The notes beneath the pieces are model-generated. The model worked only from the letters and a program-made list of their open reading frames with translations. It was not told the origin of the DNA and did not search any database. Shown one piece after another: positions 9,464 through 17,687 of a stretch of DNA of 64,000 bases (position 1 is its first letter; each line of letters starts with the position of its first letter). The translations under genes and the position numbers were made by a program. The DNA comes from JAIQFL01 sp035295745 (GTDB lineage: Bacteria; Acidobacteriota; Terriglobia; Bryobacterales; Bryobacteraceae). The DNA lies in assembly GCA_035295745.1 (NCBI GenBank), contig DATGIL010000047.1:89092-153091 (forward strand). The letters are read 5' to 3'.

Positions 9464-9579
9464 GCGCCGTGGCGCGTGGAGCATCCCCCCAGTAATTCCC
9501 GCCTTACCTATGTGAAGGGGAATGCTTACGTCAACGAGAAAAGGAAAACGGAACTGCGGACCGCCATAATTGCCCAGGT

Positions 9580-9822
9580 CGCTTGCTGACGCGCGCGGCT
9601 CGTTGTGGGCCAAGTCGCTTGCTGGCGCGCGCGGATCGTTGCGAGTCAATTCGCTTGCTGGCGCGCGCGGCTCGTGGCGAATCAGATCGCTTGCTGACGT
9701 GGACGGGTCGTTGCGATCCGGATCGCTTGCTGACACGCGCGGCTCGCAAGCACACGTATCGCGCGAAACGTATTTGGGTAGGTACAACCCGCGACCGTGA
9801 CGCGCGCGGATCGTTGCAAGCC
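9580..9822. repeat. Tandem 36-bp repeat, five units plus a partial copy
   Basis: Units share the core TCGCTTGCTGRCGCGCGCGG followed by CTCGTTGCGA and a variable 5-6 nt; copies begin near 9580, 9616, 9652, 9688 and 9724. A partial copy (GACGCGCGCGGATCGTTGCAA) lies at about 9798-9818. The unit length is a multiple of three, so the plus strand reads SLADARGSL-like peptides, but there is no start signal and no codon logic of a real gene. The array fills the 398-bp gap upstream of lpxD and downstream of the sigma operon. A related single copy lies at about 15407-15442. Confidence 0.85.
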
Positions 9823-9849
9823 AGAACGGTAGGAGAGAGAACCGGCCGA

Positions 9850-10389
9850 TCAGTTCTTTTTGCCCTTCCCCGGTGATGGAGGCTCGAGTTTGGGGAGTCC
9901 GAAGTGGCCGCTCAGGTCGGCCAGCGATTCCAGGTCGACCGCACCCGCGATATTGACCACGGTGAGCTGCTTCGGCTCCGCTGCGATGATCGCTACGCCC
10001 GTGATCTTCTTATTCTCCGTGCGCACATACACGTCGGCGGTCTCGCCTTCCTCTGCGCTCTTGAAACCGAGAATGCGAGACCACTCGGGCTCGTGCAACT
10101 GATTCTTTACATTGTCCAGATCGGTTTTCGACCATTCCCCATCGTTCTTGAATTGCAGGCTCTTGACGTAGATCCCCTGCAACCCGGCAATCAGCTTTTT
10201 TACCTTGGCCTCGTCCGGATCCTTGTCATCCAGGAACTTCGCCGCGAACTGAAGCGTAGAACCGTTGAGGTTGACGTCGACAGTATCGCTGGCCTTCGAC
10301 TCCAGATGATCGAGATTGAATTTGAACTGCTGCGCCGGAAGCGGCATCGCCAGCCAGCCAACCAGCAACAGCACTCCGCATTGCTTCAT
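9850..10389 (-). CDS. Exported DUF4252 family protein
   Basis: The 179-aa protein has a signal peptide (MKQCGVLLLVGWLAMPLPAQ). The motifs LDHLESKASDTVDVNLNG, LQGIYVKSLQF and LTVVNIAGAVDLESL match the DUF4252 family, which is frequent in Acidobacteria and Bacteroidetes next to ECF sigma operons. It is the last gene of the sigma operon; its start overlaps the stop of the anti-sigma-like gene. The frame reads back to 10497, but ATG 10389 gives the signal peptide. A periplasmic role in, or output of, the sigma circuit is inferred from position only. Confidence 0.85.
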   Translation of the reverse strand: MKQCGVLLLVGWLAMPLPAQQFKFNLDHLESKASDTVDVNLNGSTLQFAAKFLDDKDPDEAKVKKLIAGLQGIYVKSLQFKNDGEWSKTDLDNVKNQLHEPEWSRILGFKSAEEGETADVYVRTENKKITGVAIIAAEPKQLTVVNIAGAVDLESLADLSGHFGLPKLEPPSPGKGKKN

Positions 10390-10700
10390 TAACGAGCCTC
10401 GCGCACGTGCGTCTGAATGTGATTCAGTTTGCCGGCGGTAATCCGCATCGCGAGCATCACCTGCTCCTTGGCCACCATGCCCTGGTGCCTGCGCCACGCC
10501 GCTTCGCCCACGCCTCCGATGACTACCAACACCGCAGCGGCTACCGGAAGCCAGCGCGGCACCGCGAACACGCGCGGCTTTGTCACCGGCATGACGACCG
10601 GGGCAGCCTGCGCCGCGACCCGCGCGGCCACACGCGCCGCAAAATCAGGCGAGGGCTCCTTGCGGCGGAGCGCTTGTGATAGTTCCTTCTCCAGATCCAT
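10389..10700 (-). CDS. Single-pass membrane protein, putative anti-sigma factor
   Basis: The 103-aa protein has a cytoplasmic N-terminal part (MDLEKELSQALRRKEPSPDF) and one membrane segment (WLPVAAAVLVVIGGVGEAAW). It is directly downstream of the ECF sigma gene with a TAATG overlap. This position and topology fit a small anti-sigma factor, though no ZAS zinc motif is present. The C-terminal half would be periplasmic. Confidence 0.75.
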   Translation of the reverse strand: MDLEKELSQALRRKEPSPDFAARVAARVAAQAAPVVMPVTKPRVFAVPRWLPVAAAVLVVIGGVGEAAWRRHQGMVAKEQVMLAMRITAGKLNHIQTHVREAR

Positions 10701-11221
10701 TACCTGTCTCCCACGCCGCGGCGCTGCAGTTTTTCCCGCAGCAGCGCCAGCGAGCGCTGTAAATGACTCTTCACTGTGCCGATGGGCATATCCAGAAGCT
10801 CCGCGATCTCCATCGGCTCCAAATCCTCCTGGTAGCGCATGATCATGACTGCCCGCGGCGTCTCGGGCAGGGTCGCAATCAGTCGTCGCAAAATATCGCC
10901 CAACATCGGATCGTGTTGGACGGCGTGGGCCGCGGGTTCGGCCACCTGTTCCAGCGCGACCTGTGGACGCCGCTTCCGGCGCCTGGTCTCGTCGATGGAA
11001 CGTTGCACCACCACCTTGCGCAGCCAGAAGACCGCATGCTCCGCGGACTTGATATCGGCCATGTGCCGATGCAGCGCCAGAAACACCTCCTGGGCGACTT
11101 CCTCCGCCTGGTCGCGGTCGTGCAGAAAATGATAAGACAGGCTGAAGACCATCGACTGGTGCTCGCGCACCAGGTCGGCGAACTCAAAACCGGTCTGTTC
11201 CACACTCTCCAGTTCGATCAC
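10700..11221 (-). CDS. ECF-type RNA polymerase sigma factor
   Basis: The 173-aa sigma factor has region 2 (LVREHQSMVFSLSYHFL, DRDQAEEVAQEVFL) and region 4 (LPETPRAVMIMRYQEDL, EIAELLDMPIGTVKSHLQRS). It starts with GTG at 11221, which overlaps the stop of the upstream gene (GTGA). The operon runs upstream exported proteins, sigma, membrane partner, DUF4252. It probably responds to an envelope signal through the membrane protein encoded next; the target promoters are not known. Confidence 0.93.
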   Translation of the reverse strand: MIELESVEQTGFEFADLVREHQSMVFSLSYHFLHDRDQAEEVAQEVFLALHRHMADIKSAEHAVFWLRKVVVQRSIDETRRRKRRPQVALEQVAEPAAHAVQHDPMLGDILRRLIATLPETPRAVMIMRYQEDLEPMEIAELLDMPIGTVKSHLQRSLALLREKLQRRGVGDR

Positions 11222-12066
11222 TTGTCTTCAATCGAGTACGCAACCTTGGTGCTCACATCGGTCCGCCGGAAGTCGGAGTTCGTCAGCGCGAGCGAGATGG
11301 TCCGCTTATAGAAGAATACCGCGCGCACGTCGAACTCGCCTCCGTAGCTCACGGGAAACCAGACGCCGTCCGCGAACCTCTGGTATGAAACCGTAAATCC
11401 CAACCCTTTGATGTTGGTGCCCAGCAGAATCCGCACTGCCATCGGAATAGGAAAGGCGAGGCTGGTGGTCACGCGGACAGGCTGGAACTCCTCGGCGTCG
11501 ATCAGGGCCTCTCCCTTCCAGGAACCCGAATCGCCATCCGCCGGATGCGGCTTAGGCTTGAAGGTAAGGCGGAAGGTTGGGCGCCCATGCACTTCCTGCG
11601 TGCCTTCGAGACGAAAATCATACTTCTTCTGCTCGTCGCGGACCAGCGGAAACAGATCGTGGTCAAGGCCGTCGCGCGAGTCCTTATCGTTTGTCAAATC
11701 ATCGGACAGGCTGTTGATCAGATCGCCATCGATGTCCATGCCCTTGAAACCGTACCCGGGACGGTCGTACGTAAGAATCTTGCCGTGATTCTCGTATTTG
11801 CCCTCGAAGTGAACGAGTTCCTTTTGGACGCGGCGCCCTTTGGGTGTGATGGAGTACTCGCGACGCTCCTCGCGGGCGAGCTTTCCACTGCCGCGATGCA
11901 TGGCGAGCAACTGCTTTTGGGTGTAGACCCATTCCTTGCGCTGCTCCTGCGCCAGCGCCTGATTTTCCGCCACGCGCGACAGGATCCGGGTGAGATCGGG
12001 TGCAGGCGGTGCCTCTTGGGCCGAAGCGTATCCGAATGACGCCGCCAGCAGCAGCAGAATCCTCAT
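11218..12066 (-). CDS. Exported protein, LolA/outer-membrane-lipoprotein-sorting-like, sigma operon
   Basis: The 282-aa protein has a signal peptide (MRILLLLAASFGYASAQ) and a strong Shine-Dalgarno GGAGG 5 nt before ATG 12066, which is preferred over the longer frame from 12078. The body is beta-rich with phrases such as FRLTFKPKPHP, GEALIDAEEFQPVRV and GVWFPVSYGGEF. These resemble periplasmic proteins with a LolA/LolB-like fold that occur near acidobacterial sigma operons. Its stop overlaps the sigma gene start. The exact role is unknown. Confidence 0.75.
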   Translation of the reverse strand: MRILLLLAASFGYASAQEAPPAPDLTRILSRVAENQALAQEQRKEWVYTQKQLLAMHRGSGKLAREERREYSITPKGRRVQKELVHFEGKYENHGKILTYDRPGYGFKGMDIDGDLINSLSDDLTNDKDSRDGLDHDLFPLVRDEQKKYDFRLEGTQEVHGRPTFRLTFKPKPHPADGDSGSWKGEALIDAEEFQPVRVTTSLAFPIPMAVRILLGTNIKGLGFTVSYQRFADGVWFPVSYGGEFDVRAVFFYKRTISLALTNSDFRRTDVSTKVAYSIEDK

Positions 12067-12119
12067 GCAAACCTCCATCTACCAATCCAATACGATGGAG
12101 GGATCTGCTGAGAACGCAG

Positions 12120-12839
12120 TTATCGGGCTGGCGTACCGGCTACGGCCTGGTTGCGAGCCTTGGCGGGCTCAAATTTGACCAATCGGACGCGATATTCGCT
12201 GTAACTGCCGTTGTGCCAATCCCAGAGGCCAGTAATGCCGACGCCCTTTTCGAACCAGAATCGGGTGGTATCCGCCGCGAAGAGGTGGATCTCCACGCGA
12301 AATGCCTGGTCGGAAACCGAGGAAGGAGTGAAGCCCGATCCCCGGCCCGTACCGACGACTTTCGAGGGCGTGAATCCCGCAGGCAACTCGGTGGCGAACT
12401 TCTTGCCCGCAACCAATGGGAAACAGAAGGCCGGAAGCTCCTGATTGGCCAGCAGTTTTTCTCGAAACTCCGGAGTGAGCTGGCGATTTTCGGCGTCCCA
12501 GGAGTAGGCGCCATCCAGGAAATACAGGCAGGAATTGCGAATCAGGTAATGCGATTCACCGTACTTGGAAAGCCAGCTTCCCGGCGTTTCACCCTCATAC
12601 TGGACATAGCGCAGCACCACGGTCCCCTCGGCGAGCGCCAGCAGGCCGGTAATGGACTCGTCAGTCTGCCATTTCACCACGCGGGGGCTACGCGCGGTTC
12701 CGTCGAGAGCCTCGTGCTCGTACACCCAATGGTTCCCCACAGTCATCGGAAACCAGGACGCGACCGCGTCCTGCGCGAACAGCGGCGCGCCGAGCCCCAG
12801 AAAACACACCAGGAGCCCAAGTCTTTTGACCTCACCCAT
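12120..12839 (-). CDS. Exported protein of unknown function
   Basis: The 239-aa protein has a signal peptide (GLLVCFLGLGAPLFAQ) and begins its mature part with WFPMTVGNHWVYEHEA, a phrase common in bacterial secreted proteins of unknown function. The rest is beta-rich. It is the first gene of the leftward block; the next start is 53 bp away. A -10-like TATACT ends 6 nt before the ATG and no Shine-Dalgarno is visible, so the transcript may be leaderless. Confidence 0.75.
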   Translation of the reverse strand: MGEVKRLGLLVCFLGLGAPLFAQDAVASWFPMTVGNHWVYEHEALDGTARSPRVVKWQTDESITGLLALAEGTVVLRYVQYEGETPGSWLSKYGESHYLIRNSCLYFLDGAYSWDAENRQLTPEFREKLLANQELPAFCFPLVAGKKFATELPAGFTPSKVVGTGRGSGFTPSSVSDQAFRVEIHLFAADTTRFWFEKGVGITGLWDWHNGSYSEYRVRLVKFEPAKARNQAVAGTPAR

Positions 12840-12845
12840 AACCTA

Positions 12846-12851
12846 AGTATA
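12846..12851 (-). promoter_or_regulatory. -10-like TATACT before the 12839 gene
   Basis: TATACT on the minus strand is separated from ATG 12839 by 6 nt. This is the same spacing as at lpxD and at the transglutaminase gene. Confidence 0.45.
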
Positions 12852-12917
12852 CATCGTGGGATTTCGTACGCTTACGGACAGCAATTTTCGCCCGCGCGGG
12901 AACGTGCCATACCGCGA

Positions 12918-12923
12918 TATGAT
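12918..12923 (+). promoter_or_regulatory. -10-like TATGAT before the S9 peptidase gene
   Basis: TATGAT ends 9 nt before ATG 12933, with no Shine-Dalgarno between them. Divergent with the TATACT element on the other strand. Confidence 0.4.
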
Positions 12924-12932
12924 TTGCACTGA

Positions 12933-15389
12933 ATGCGAAAACTGCTCATCCCCTTCAGCCTGACCTTCCTGATCCTTCAGGCGCAGCCCGCCAACCAGTT
13001 CGCCCTCACGATTGACAACATCATGCGAGGTTCCGGCCTGGTGGGTTTCGAGCCCTCACAGGTCCGATGGTCCGGCGACAGCCAGCAGATTTATTTTCAA
13101 TGGAAGCAGGCTTCGGACAAAGAGGAAGCGCCGATGGACACTTACGTGGCCGGGCGCGACGGTGCGGCGCCGCGCAAGCTGTCGGATGAGGAGACGAAGT
13201 CGGCTCCGCCGGTTTTCGGCGATACCACCAGGGACAAGCGCCTCGTCACGTATACGCGAGATGGCGACCTGTTTATTTACGACAACAGCACCGGAAAGAC
13301 CCAGCAGCTCACAAAGACCACCGATGCCGAAGTGAATCCCCGCTTTCTGGCGGACGGCAAGCGGATCGCTTTCACGCGCGCCAACAATCTCTACGTGATG
13401 TCGGTGGACAACGGAATGCTGGTCCAGCTCACGGACGTTCGCGCCGCAGCACCGGCGGCTCCGGCAGCCGCTCCCGCGACCGCGGCAGGATTTGGAGGCG
13501 GAGGGCGGGGCGGACGGGGAGGCGGCGCCGCTCCAGCCGTTGCCGGGGAAACGCCGCGAGGTACCGACAGCCAGGAGTATTTGAAGAAGGAGCAGAAGGA
13601 GCTGCTGGAAACCATCCGGGAACGAGCCGCCCGCCGCGAGGAAGCCGAGGCCAAGCGCAAAAAGGACAATCCGCGGAAGCCGTTCACCCTGCAGCCGCGG
13701 CAGAACGTGACGTCGCTGCAGCTTTCGCCCGACGAGAAATATGTAGTCGCGACCGTAGTGGAGGGTGCAGGTACGGCGAAGAATACCATCGTGCCGAATT
13801 ACGTGACTGAGTCCGCGTACACCGAAGACATCCCCGGCCGTTCCAACGTCGGCGACACCCAGGGGCGTGCACGGCTGGCGCTGATCGACGTCGCATCGGG
13901 CGATGTGAAGTGGGTCGATCATGGACAGCGCACGACGCCGCCGGATGCCTCGTCGCAGCGCATGGGAACGGAGCGTGAGGGCGCCGCACCGACGGTTCGC
14001 ACGCCGACCCCGCAGGAGCGCGACGTGCAACTCGGTCAGCCGGTCTGGTCCGAAGACGGAACGAAGGCCGTGATGATGGCGCGCGCCGCGGATAATAAGG
14101 ATCGTTGGCTGCTGGCGCTGGATCCGGCGACCGGAAAAACGCGCGTACTGAACACCGACCACGACAATGCCTGGGTGGGTGGGCCGGGTTCTCAGACCCT
14201 CGGCTGGATGAAGAACGATCGCGAGATCTATTTCCAGTCCGAGCGCACCGGGTACTCCCATCTGTACGCCGTGGCGTTTGATGGCGGTGAACCGCGGGCG
14301 CTCACGTCGGGCAATTGGGAAGTACTAAACGTGCGGCAGTCCAAGGACAAGTCGCACTTTTATCTCACTGCGAGCAAGGACTCGCCTTACGAGCAGCATC
14401 TCTACGAGATGAGTGGCGACGGAGGCGCGCTGACCCGTCTGACCGCAGCGCCGGGTAAGCATGCGGCCGTGCTTTCTCCGGATGAGCGCTGGATCGCGGA
14501 CGTTTATTCGTACACCAATAAGCCGCCGGAGCTGTACGTGCAGGAGAACCGCGTGCAAGCGGAGAGCAAGAAGCTGACCTCGTCGCCTGCCCCCGACTTC
14601 GCGCAGTACCCGTGGCTGGATGTGCCGATCGTGACGTTCACTGCGCGCGACGGAGTCAAGGTGCCGGCGCGCCTGTTCAAGCCGGCGAACGCGCGCAGGG
14701 GCGGGCCCGGTGTGGTCTTCGTTCACGGCTCGGGATACCTGCAGAATGTGGATCGCAAGTGGTCCACCTATTTCCACGAGTACATGTTCCACCATATTTT
14801 GCGAGAGCGGGGCTTCACCGTGATCGATGTGGACTATCGCGGATCGGCGGGCTACGGTCGCGATTGGCGCACCGCGGTTTACGAGCATATGGGCGGCAAG
14901 GATCTGGACGATATCGTGGACGCGGCCAAATATCTCGCGGCGGAACAGGGCGTCGACCCCAAGAAGATCGGCTTGTACGGCGGCAGCTACGGTGGGTTCA
15001 TCACGTTGATGGCGATGTTCACACAGCCGGATGTCTTTGCGGCCGGTGCGGCGCTGCGTCCGGTGTCCGATTGGGCGCTCTACAATCACGGATACACCTC
15101 GGACATTCTGAACACGCCGCAGAGCGATCCCGACGCCTATCGGAAGTCGTCACCGATTTTCTTCGCGCAGGGACTGAAGGGCGCGCTGCTGATTTGTCAC
15201 GGCATGGTGGATACCAACGTGGAATTCCAGGATACAGTGCGGCTGGTACAGAAGCTGATCGAACTGCGCAAAGAGAACTGGTCGCTGGCGGTTTACCCGG
15301 TGGAGAATCACGGTTTTGTGGAGCCGACCAGTTGGGCGGACGAGTATAAGCGCATTCTGGCGCTGTTCGAGAAGAATTTGAAGTCTTAG
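12933..15389 (+). CDS. S9 family prolyl oligopeptidase/DPP-like peptidase
   Basis: The 818-aa exported serine peptidase has a signal peptide (LLIPFSLTFLILQAQ), a TolB/DPP-type beta-propeller and a C-terminal alpha/beta hydrolase domain. The nucleophile Ser is in YGGSYGGF (about residue 683), the Asp in GMVDTNVEF (about 758) and the His in ENHGF (about 792). A low-complexity Ala/Gly/Arg insertion at about 170-210 (GGGGRGGRGGGAAP) interrupts the propeller and is followed by a charged helical stretch. It probably degrades peptides in the periplasm. It appears monocistronic. Confidence 0.93.
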   Translation: MRKLLIPFSLTFLILQAQPANQFALTIDNIMRGSGLVGFEPSQVRWSGDSQQIYFQWKQASDKEEAPMDTYVAGRDGAAPRKLSDEETKSAPPVFGDTTRDKRLVTYTRDGDLFIYDNSTGKTQQLTKTTDAEVNPRFLADGKRIAFTRANNLYVMSVDNGMLVQLTDVRAAAPAAPAAAPATAAGFGGGGRGGRGGGAAPAVAGETPRGTDSQEYLKKEQKELLETIRERAARREEAEAKRKKDNPRKPFTLQPRQNVTSLQLSPDEKYVVATVVEGAGTAKNTIVPNYVTESAYTEDIPGRSNVGDTQGRARLALIDVASGDVKWVDHGQRTTPPDASSQRMGTEREGAAPTVRTPTPQERDVQLGQPVWSEDGTKAVMMARAADNKDRWLLALDPATGKTRVLNTDHDNAWVGGPGSQTLGWMKNDREIYFQSERTGYSHLYAVAFDGGEPRALTSGNWEVLNVRQSKDKSHFYLTASKDSPYEQHLYEMSGDGGALTRLTAAPGKHAAVLSPDERWIADVYSYTNKPPELYVQENRVQAESKKLTSSPAPDFAQYPWLDVPIVTFTARDGVKVPARLFKPANARRGGPGVVFVHGSGYLQNVDRKWSTYFHEYMFHHILRERGFTVIDVDYRGSAGYGRDWRTAVYEHMGGKDLDDIVDAAKYLAAEQGVDPKKIGLYGGSYGGFITLMAMFTQPDVFAAGAALRPVSDWALYNHGYTSDILNTPQSDPDAYRKSSPIFFAQGLKGALLICHGMVDTNVEFQDTVRLVQKLIELRKENWSLAVYPVENHGFVEPTSWADEYKRILALFEKNLKS

Positions 15390-15406
15390 TTCGGTGCAAA
15401 ACGGTA

Positions 15407-15442
15407 TCGCCTGCTAACGCACGCGGCTCGCAACGTGCATCA
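15407..15442 (+). repeat. Single dispersed copy of the 36-bp repeat
   Basis: The sequence TCGCCTGCTAACGCACGCGG followed by CTCGCAACG matches the unit arrayed near 9.6 kb. It lies just after the S9 peptidase stop. Confidence 0.6.
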
Positions 15443-15543
15443 AATCGGACGCGCCTTCGGGTGCGCTGAAGAGCCACAAGCACAAAGGCAGTGCCGGGCA
15501 GCCTCCCGGCAGCCACGACAGGAACGTGCCTGCGAAGCGCTAT

Positions 15544-16743
15544 TCAGTCTTTCTTTGGATCGAGCTTGAGCAGAACGCGCCAGCGGGCTTCCATTTTCGC
15601 GGCCTCGGCATCGCGCTTCAGCTTGCGAAGCAGGATCGAGTAGTTCTTCAAGGTGGCGCCCAACGCGGCGGTCTCATTGACGCTGGCGCGGCCTTTCAAC
15701 ACGGGGAGCTTCTCGGCTTCCGTGACGGCCTGCTTGTAGATAGCCTCCGCGGCGGTGTGGTCGCCTTTCGCTTCGAGTGTAAGTCCCATGTTGTTCAGGC
15801 TATCGACCGCGAGCTTTTCGCGAATCGCGAGCGACCGGCGGTACAGCGGCTCTGCCAGTTCGTACTTTTCCTGGCGGGCGTAGACTACCGCCAGGGCGTC
15901 GAGCGAATTGGCCAGTTCGGGATCGCTAGGTTCGAGTTTCGTGTCCCAGATCGCCAGGGAGCGTTCATATAACGGCTGCGCCTTGGCAAACTGTTCCTGC
16001 AGGTAATAAGTGAGAGCCAGCCGGTCCAGGTAGCCAGCTACGTTTTCATTGGTGGGTCCGTAAATGCCCTCTTGGATGGCGATGGCGCGGAGCAGGGGCT
16101 GCTCGCACTCCGGATATTTCTCCTGCTTCATGTAGACGTTGAAGAGGGAATCGATCACCGGAATGAGGGCAGGAGCGGAGAGGCCGTAAGCCGTCTCGAT
16201 GATCTTGATGGCTCGTAAAAGGTTCGGCTCGGCGACGGCGAAACGCTTACGGCCTATGTAGAAGGTGGCGAGCTCGAGGCAATCGTTGGCGAGGTCGGGA
16301 TCATCGGGGCCGCGCACATTCTGGCGAATCGCAATGATGCGCAGAAAGGCGAGTTCGGCCGGGCCGCCTTGTCCCATGGCGGCGTTCAGGCGGGCTAGGG
16401 AACGAAGATCGGGAATCAGCTCCAGGCTGTTCGCGCCCGAGGACTTCTCGCGGATGCCGATGGCACGAGTGTATGCCTTCTGAGCTTCGGGATTGCGGCC
16501 TTGGGAGCGGTAGACGGTGGCAATGGCGGTGAGAAGCGGCGCGAGACTCGGGTCATCGGGGCTGGTGGCTTGTTCCTGGAGCTCCAGGGCACGCGTGAGG
16601 AGCGGCTCGGCTTCCGCATACTTTCCGACGGAGACAAGGGTGGCTGCCTGCCGGCTGAGTTGTCCCGGATCGGACGTGGGTGTCGAAGGAACTTGCGAGA
16701 ACGCTGCGAAAGTGCAGAGAATCGAGACTGCCAACTGGCGCAT
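15544..16743 (-). CDS. Exported tetratricopeptide repeat protein
   Basis: The 399-aa protein has a signal peptide (MRQLAVSILCTFAAFSQ) and is then built almost wholly of TPR-type helix pairs of the Kinesin-light-chain/TPR_12 kind (YAEAEPLLTRALELQEQ, YELAEPLYRRSLAIREK). Roughly eight to nine repeats fit. A canonical Shine-Dalgarno GAGGAG precedes ATG 16743. Such proteins are protein-protein scaffolds; the partner is not indicated by the neighbours. Confidence 0.88.
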   Translation of the reverse strand: MRQLAVSILCTFAAFSQVPSTPTSDPGQLSRQAATLVSVGKYAEAEPLLTRALELQEQATSPDDPSLAPLLTAIATVYRSQGRNPEAQKAYTRAIGIREKSSGANSLELIPDLRSLARLNAAMGQGGPAELAFLRIIAIRQNVRGPDDPDLANDCLELATFYIGRKRFAVAEPNLLRAIKIIETAYGLSAPALIPVIDSLFNVYMKQEKYPECEQPLLRAIAIQEGIYGPTNENVAGYLDRLALTYYLQEQFAKAQPLYERSLAIWDTKLEPSDPELANSLDALAVVYARQEKYELAEPLYRRSLAIREKLAVDSLNNMGLTLEAKGDHTAAEAIYKQAVTEAEKLPVLKGRASVNETAALGATLKNYSILLRKLKRDAEAAKMEARWRVLLKLDPKKD

Positions 16744-16849
16744 ATTTGCTCCTCGACCCAGCGAGGAGCGTTTCCCTGCTGGATTCCTAGCATTATGCTA
16801 AAAATTCAGCACCTTGGCAAGCGAGCAGTCAGGAGGTCTCTTCCAGCGA

Positions 16850-17158
16850 TTACATTTCGGCGAGAGCAGCTTTGCCGCACTCTAAGGCGGTGGCCTGGTC
16901 TTTGCGGCGAATCGCGCTGACCATCAGCTTTACGTGAGGGATGGCGCGGGTAACTTTAGTAGAAACGGGAATGATTCCAGGCGCCTTGGCGTTCGGGCCT
17001 TCCGTTCGATATCCCTTGTACAGCGGACGGGACATCTGATGCATCTCATACAGGCATTGTTTGCCGGACTCGATCTGGTCATCCCAGAAGACATTTCCGC
17101 GAACTTCGAGCGATCGGAGAATGCCTTGCAGGAGACCCTTCGTACTGTCGTATAGCAT
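16850..17158 (-). CDS. Small hypothetical protein
   Basis: The 102-aa protein has no signal peptide or membrane segment. GAGG lies 7 nt before ATG 17158. The C-terminal third is helical and Ala/Lys-rich (SAIRRKDQATALECGKAALAEM). I do not recognise a family. It is upstream of, and divergent from, the PadR-ADOP pair. Confidence 0.5.
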   Translation of the reverse strand: MLYDSTKGLLQGILRSLEVRGNVFWDDQIESGKQCLYEMHQMSRPLYKGYRTEGPNAKAPGIIPVSTKVTRAIPHVKLMVSAIRRKDQATALECGKAALAEM

Positions 17159-17309
17159 AGATAAGCCTCATTCTAAGCATCGTGCGGGCGCTGTCGCGGG
17201 CCTTTTGCAGACCCAACGATGGTACTGCTGGATAATGTGGCGGAGTAGGTTACATTTCCATTTTAGCATGTTTCGCGACACGAACGGCATGAACTGTTCT
17301 GGGCTCCTC

Positions 17310-17361
17310 TTGACACCTCCGCGCCTCTACCAGTAATATACATATATTCCAATTACTGGTA
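17310..17361 (+). promoter_or_regulatory. Promoter with overlapping palindromic operator of PadR gene 1
   Basis: A near-consensus promoter TTGACA (17310-17315), 18 nt, TAATAT (17334-17339) is overlain by a perfect inverted repeat. The arms are TACCAGTAAT (17328-17337) and ATTACTGGTA (17352-17361) with a 14-nt spacer. The left arm covers the -10 region and the right arm touches the PadR ATG. This geometry suggests autorepression of the padR-permease unit. Confidence 0.75.
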
Positions 17362-17687
17362 TGCGGCAGCCTGAACCACTCAAACCGGCGGACTTTCACA
17401 TCCTGCTGGTGCTTTTAGCCAAGCCTCGCCATGGCTACGAAATCATGAAGGAAGTCGAGCGCGAGTCGGAAGGACGTGTGCGGCTCGAGGTCGGCACGCT
17501 GTACCGCCTGCTGGGACGCCTGCTGGATCACGGATTGATTCGGGAGGCGGAAGAGGACGGACGCCGCCGCAACTACGCGCTCACTCGCGAGGGCCACCGG
17601 GCACTGCAAGCGGAAGCGAAGCGACTGGCGGATGTGGTCAACCTGCTGCGGCTACGCGAGTTGCTTCCCCAGGGAGATGTCCATTGA
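17361..17687 (+). CDS. PadR family transcriptional regulator (ADOP-linked, copy 1)
   Basis: The 108-aa winged-helix regulator has the PadR core ILLVLLAKPRHGYEIMKEVE and the wing ...GTLYRLLGRLLDHGLIREAEE. It is the short PadR type that in Acidobacteria sits directly before large FtsX/MacB-like permeases. Its stop overlaps the permease TTG start (TTGA), so the two are co-translated. The palindrome over its own promoter suggests it represses the pair until a ligand binds. Confidence 0.93.
   Translation: MRQPEPLKPADFHILLVLLAKPRHGYEIMKEVERESEGRVRLEVGTLYRLLGRLLDHGLIREAEEDGRRRNYALTREGHRALQAEAKRLADVVNLLRLRELLPQGDVH

Noticed and set aside
9580..9822. CRISPR array
   Set aside because: Units are directly abutting 36-bp repeats with no unique spacers, and no cas gene is present.
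13056..14261. 401-codon open frame on the minus strand
   Set aside because: Antisense to the S9 peptidase, whose catalytic motifs are clear.
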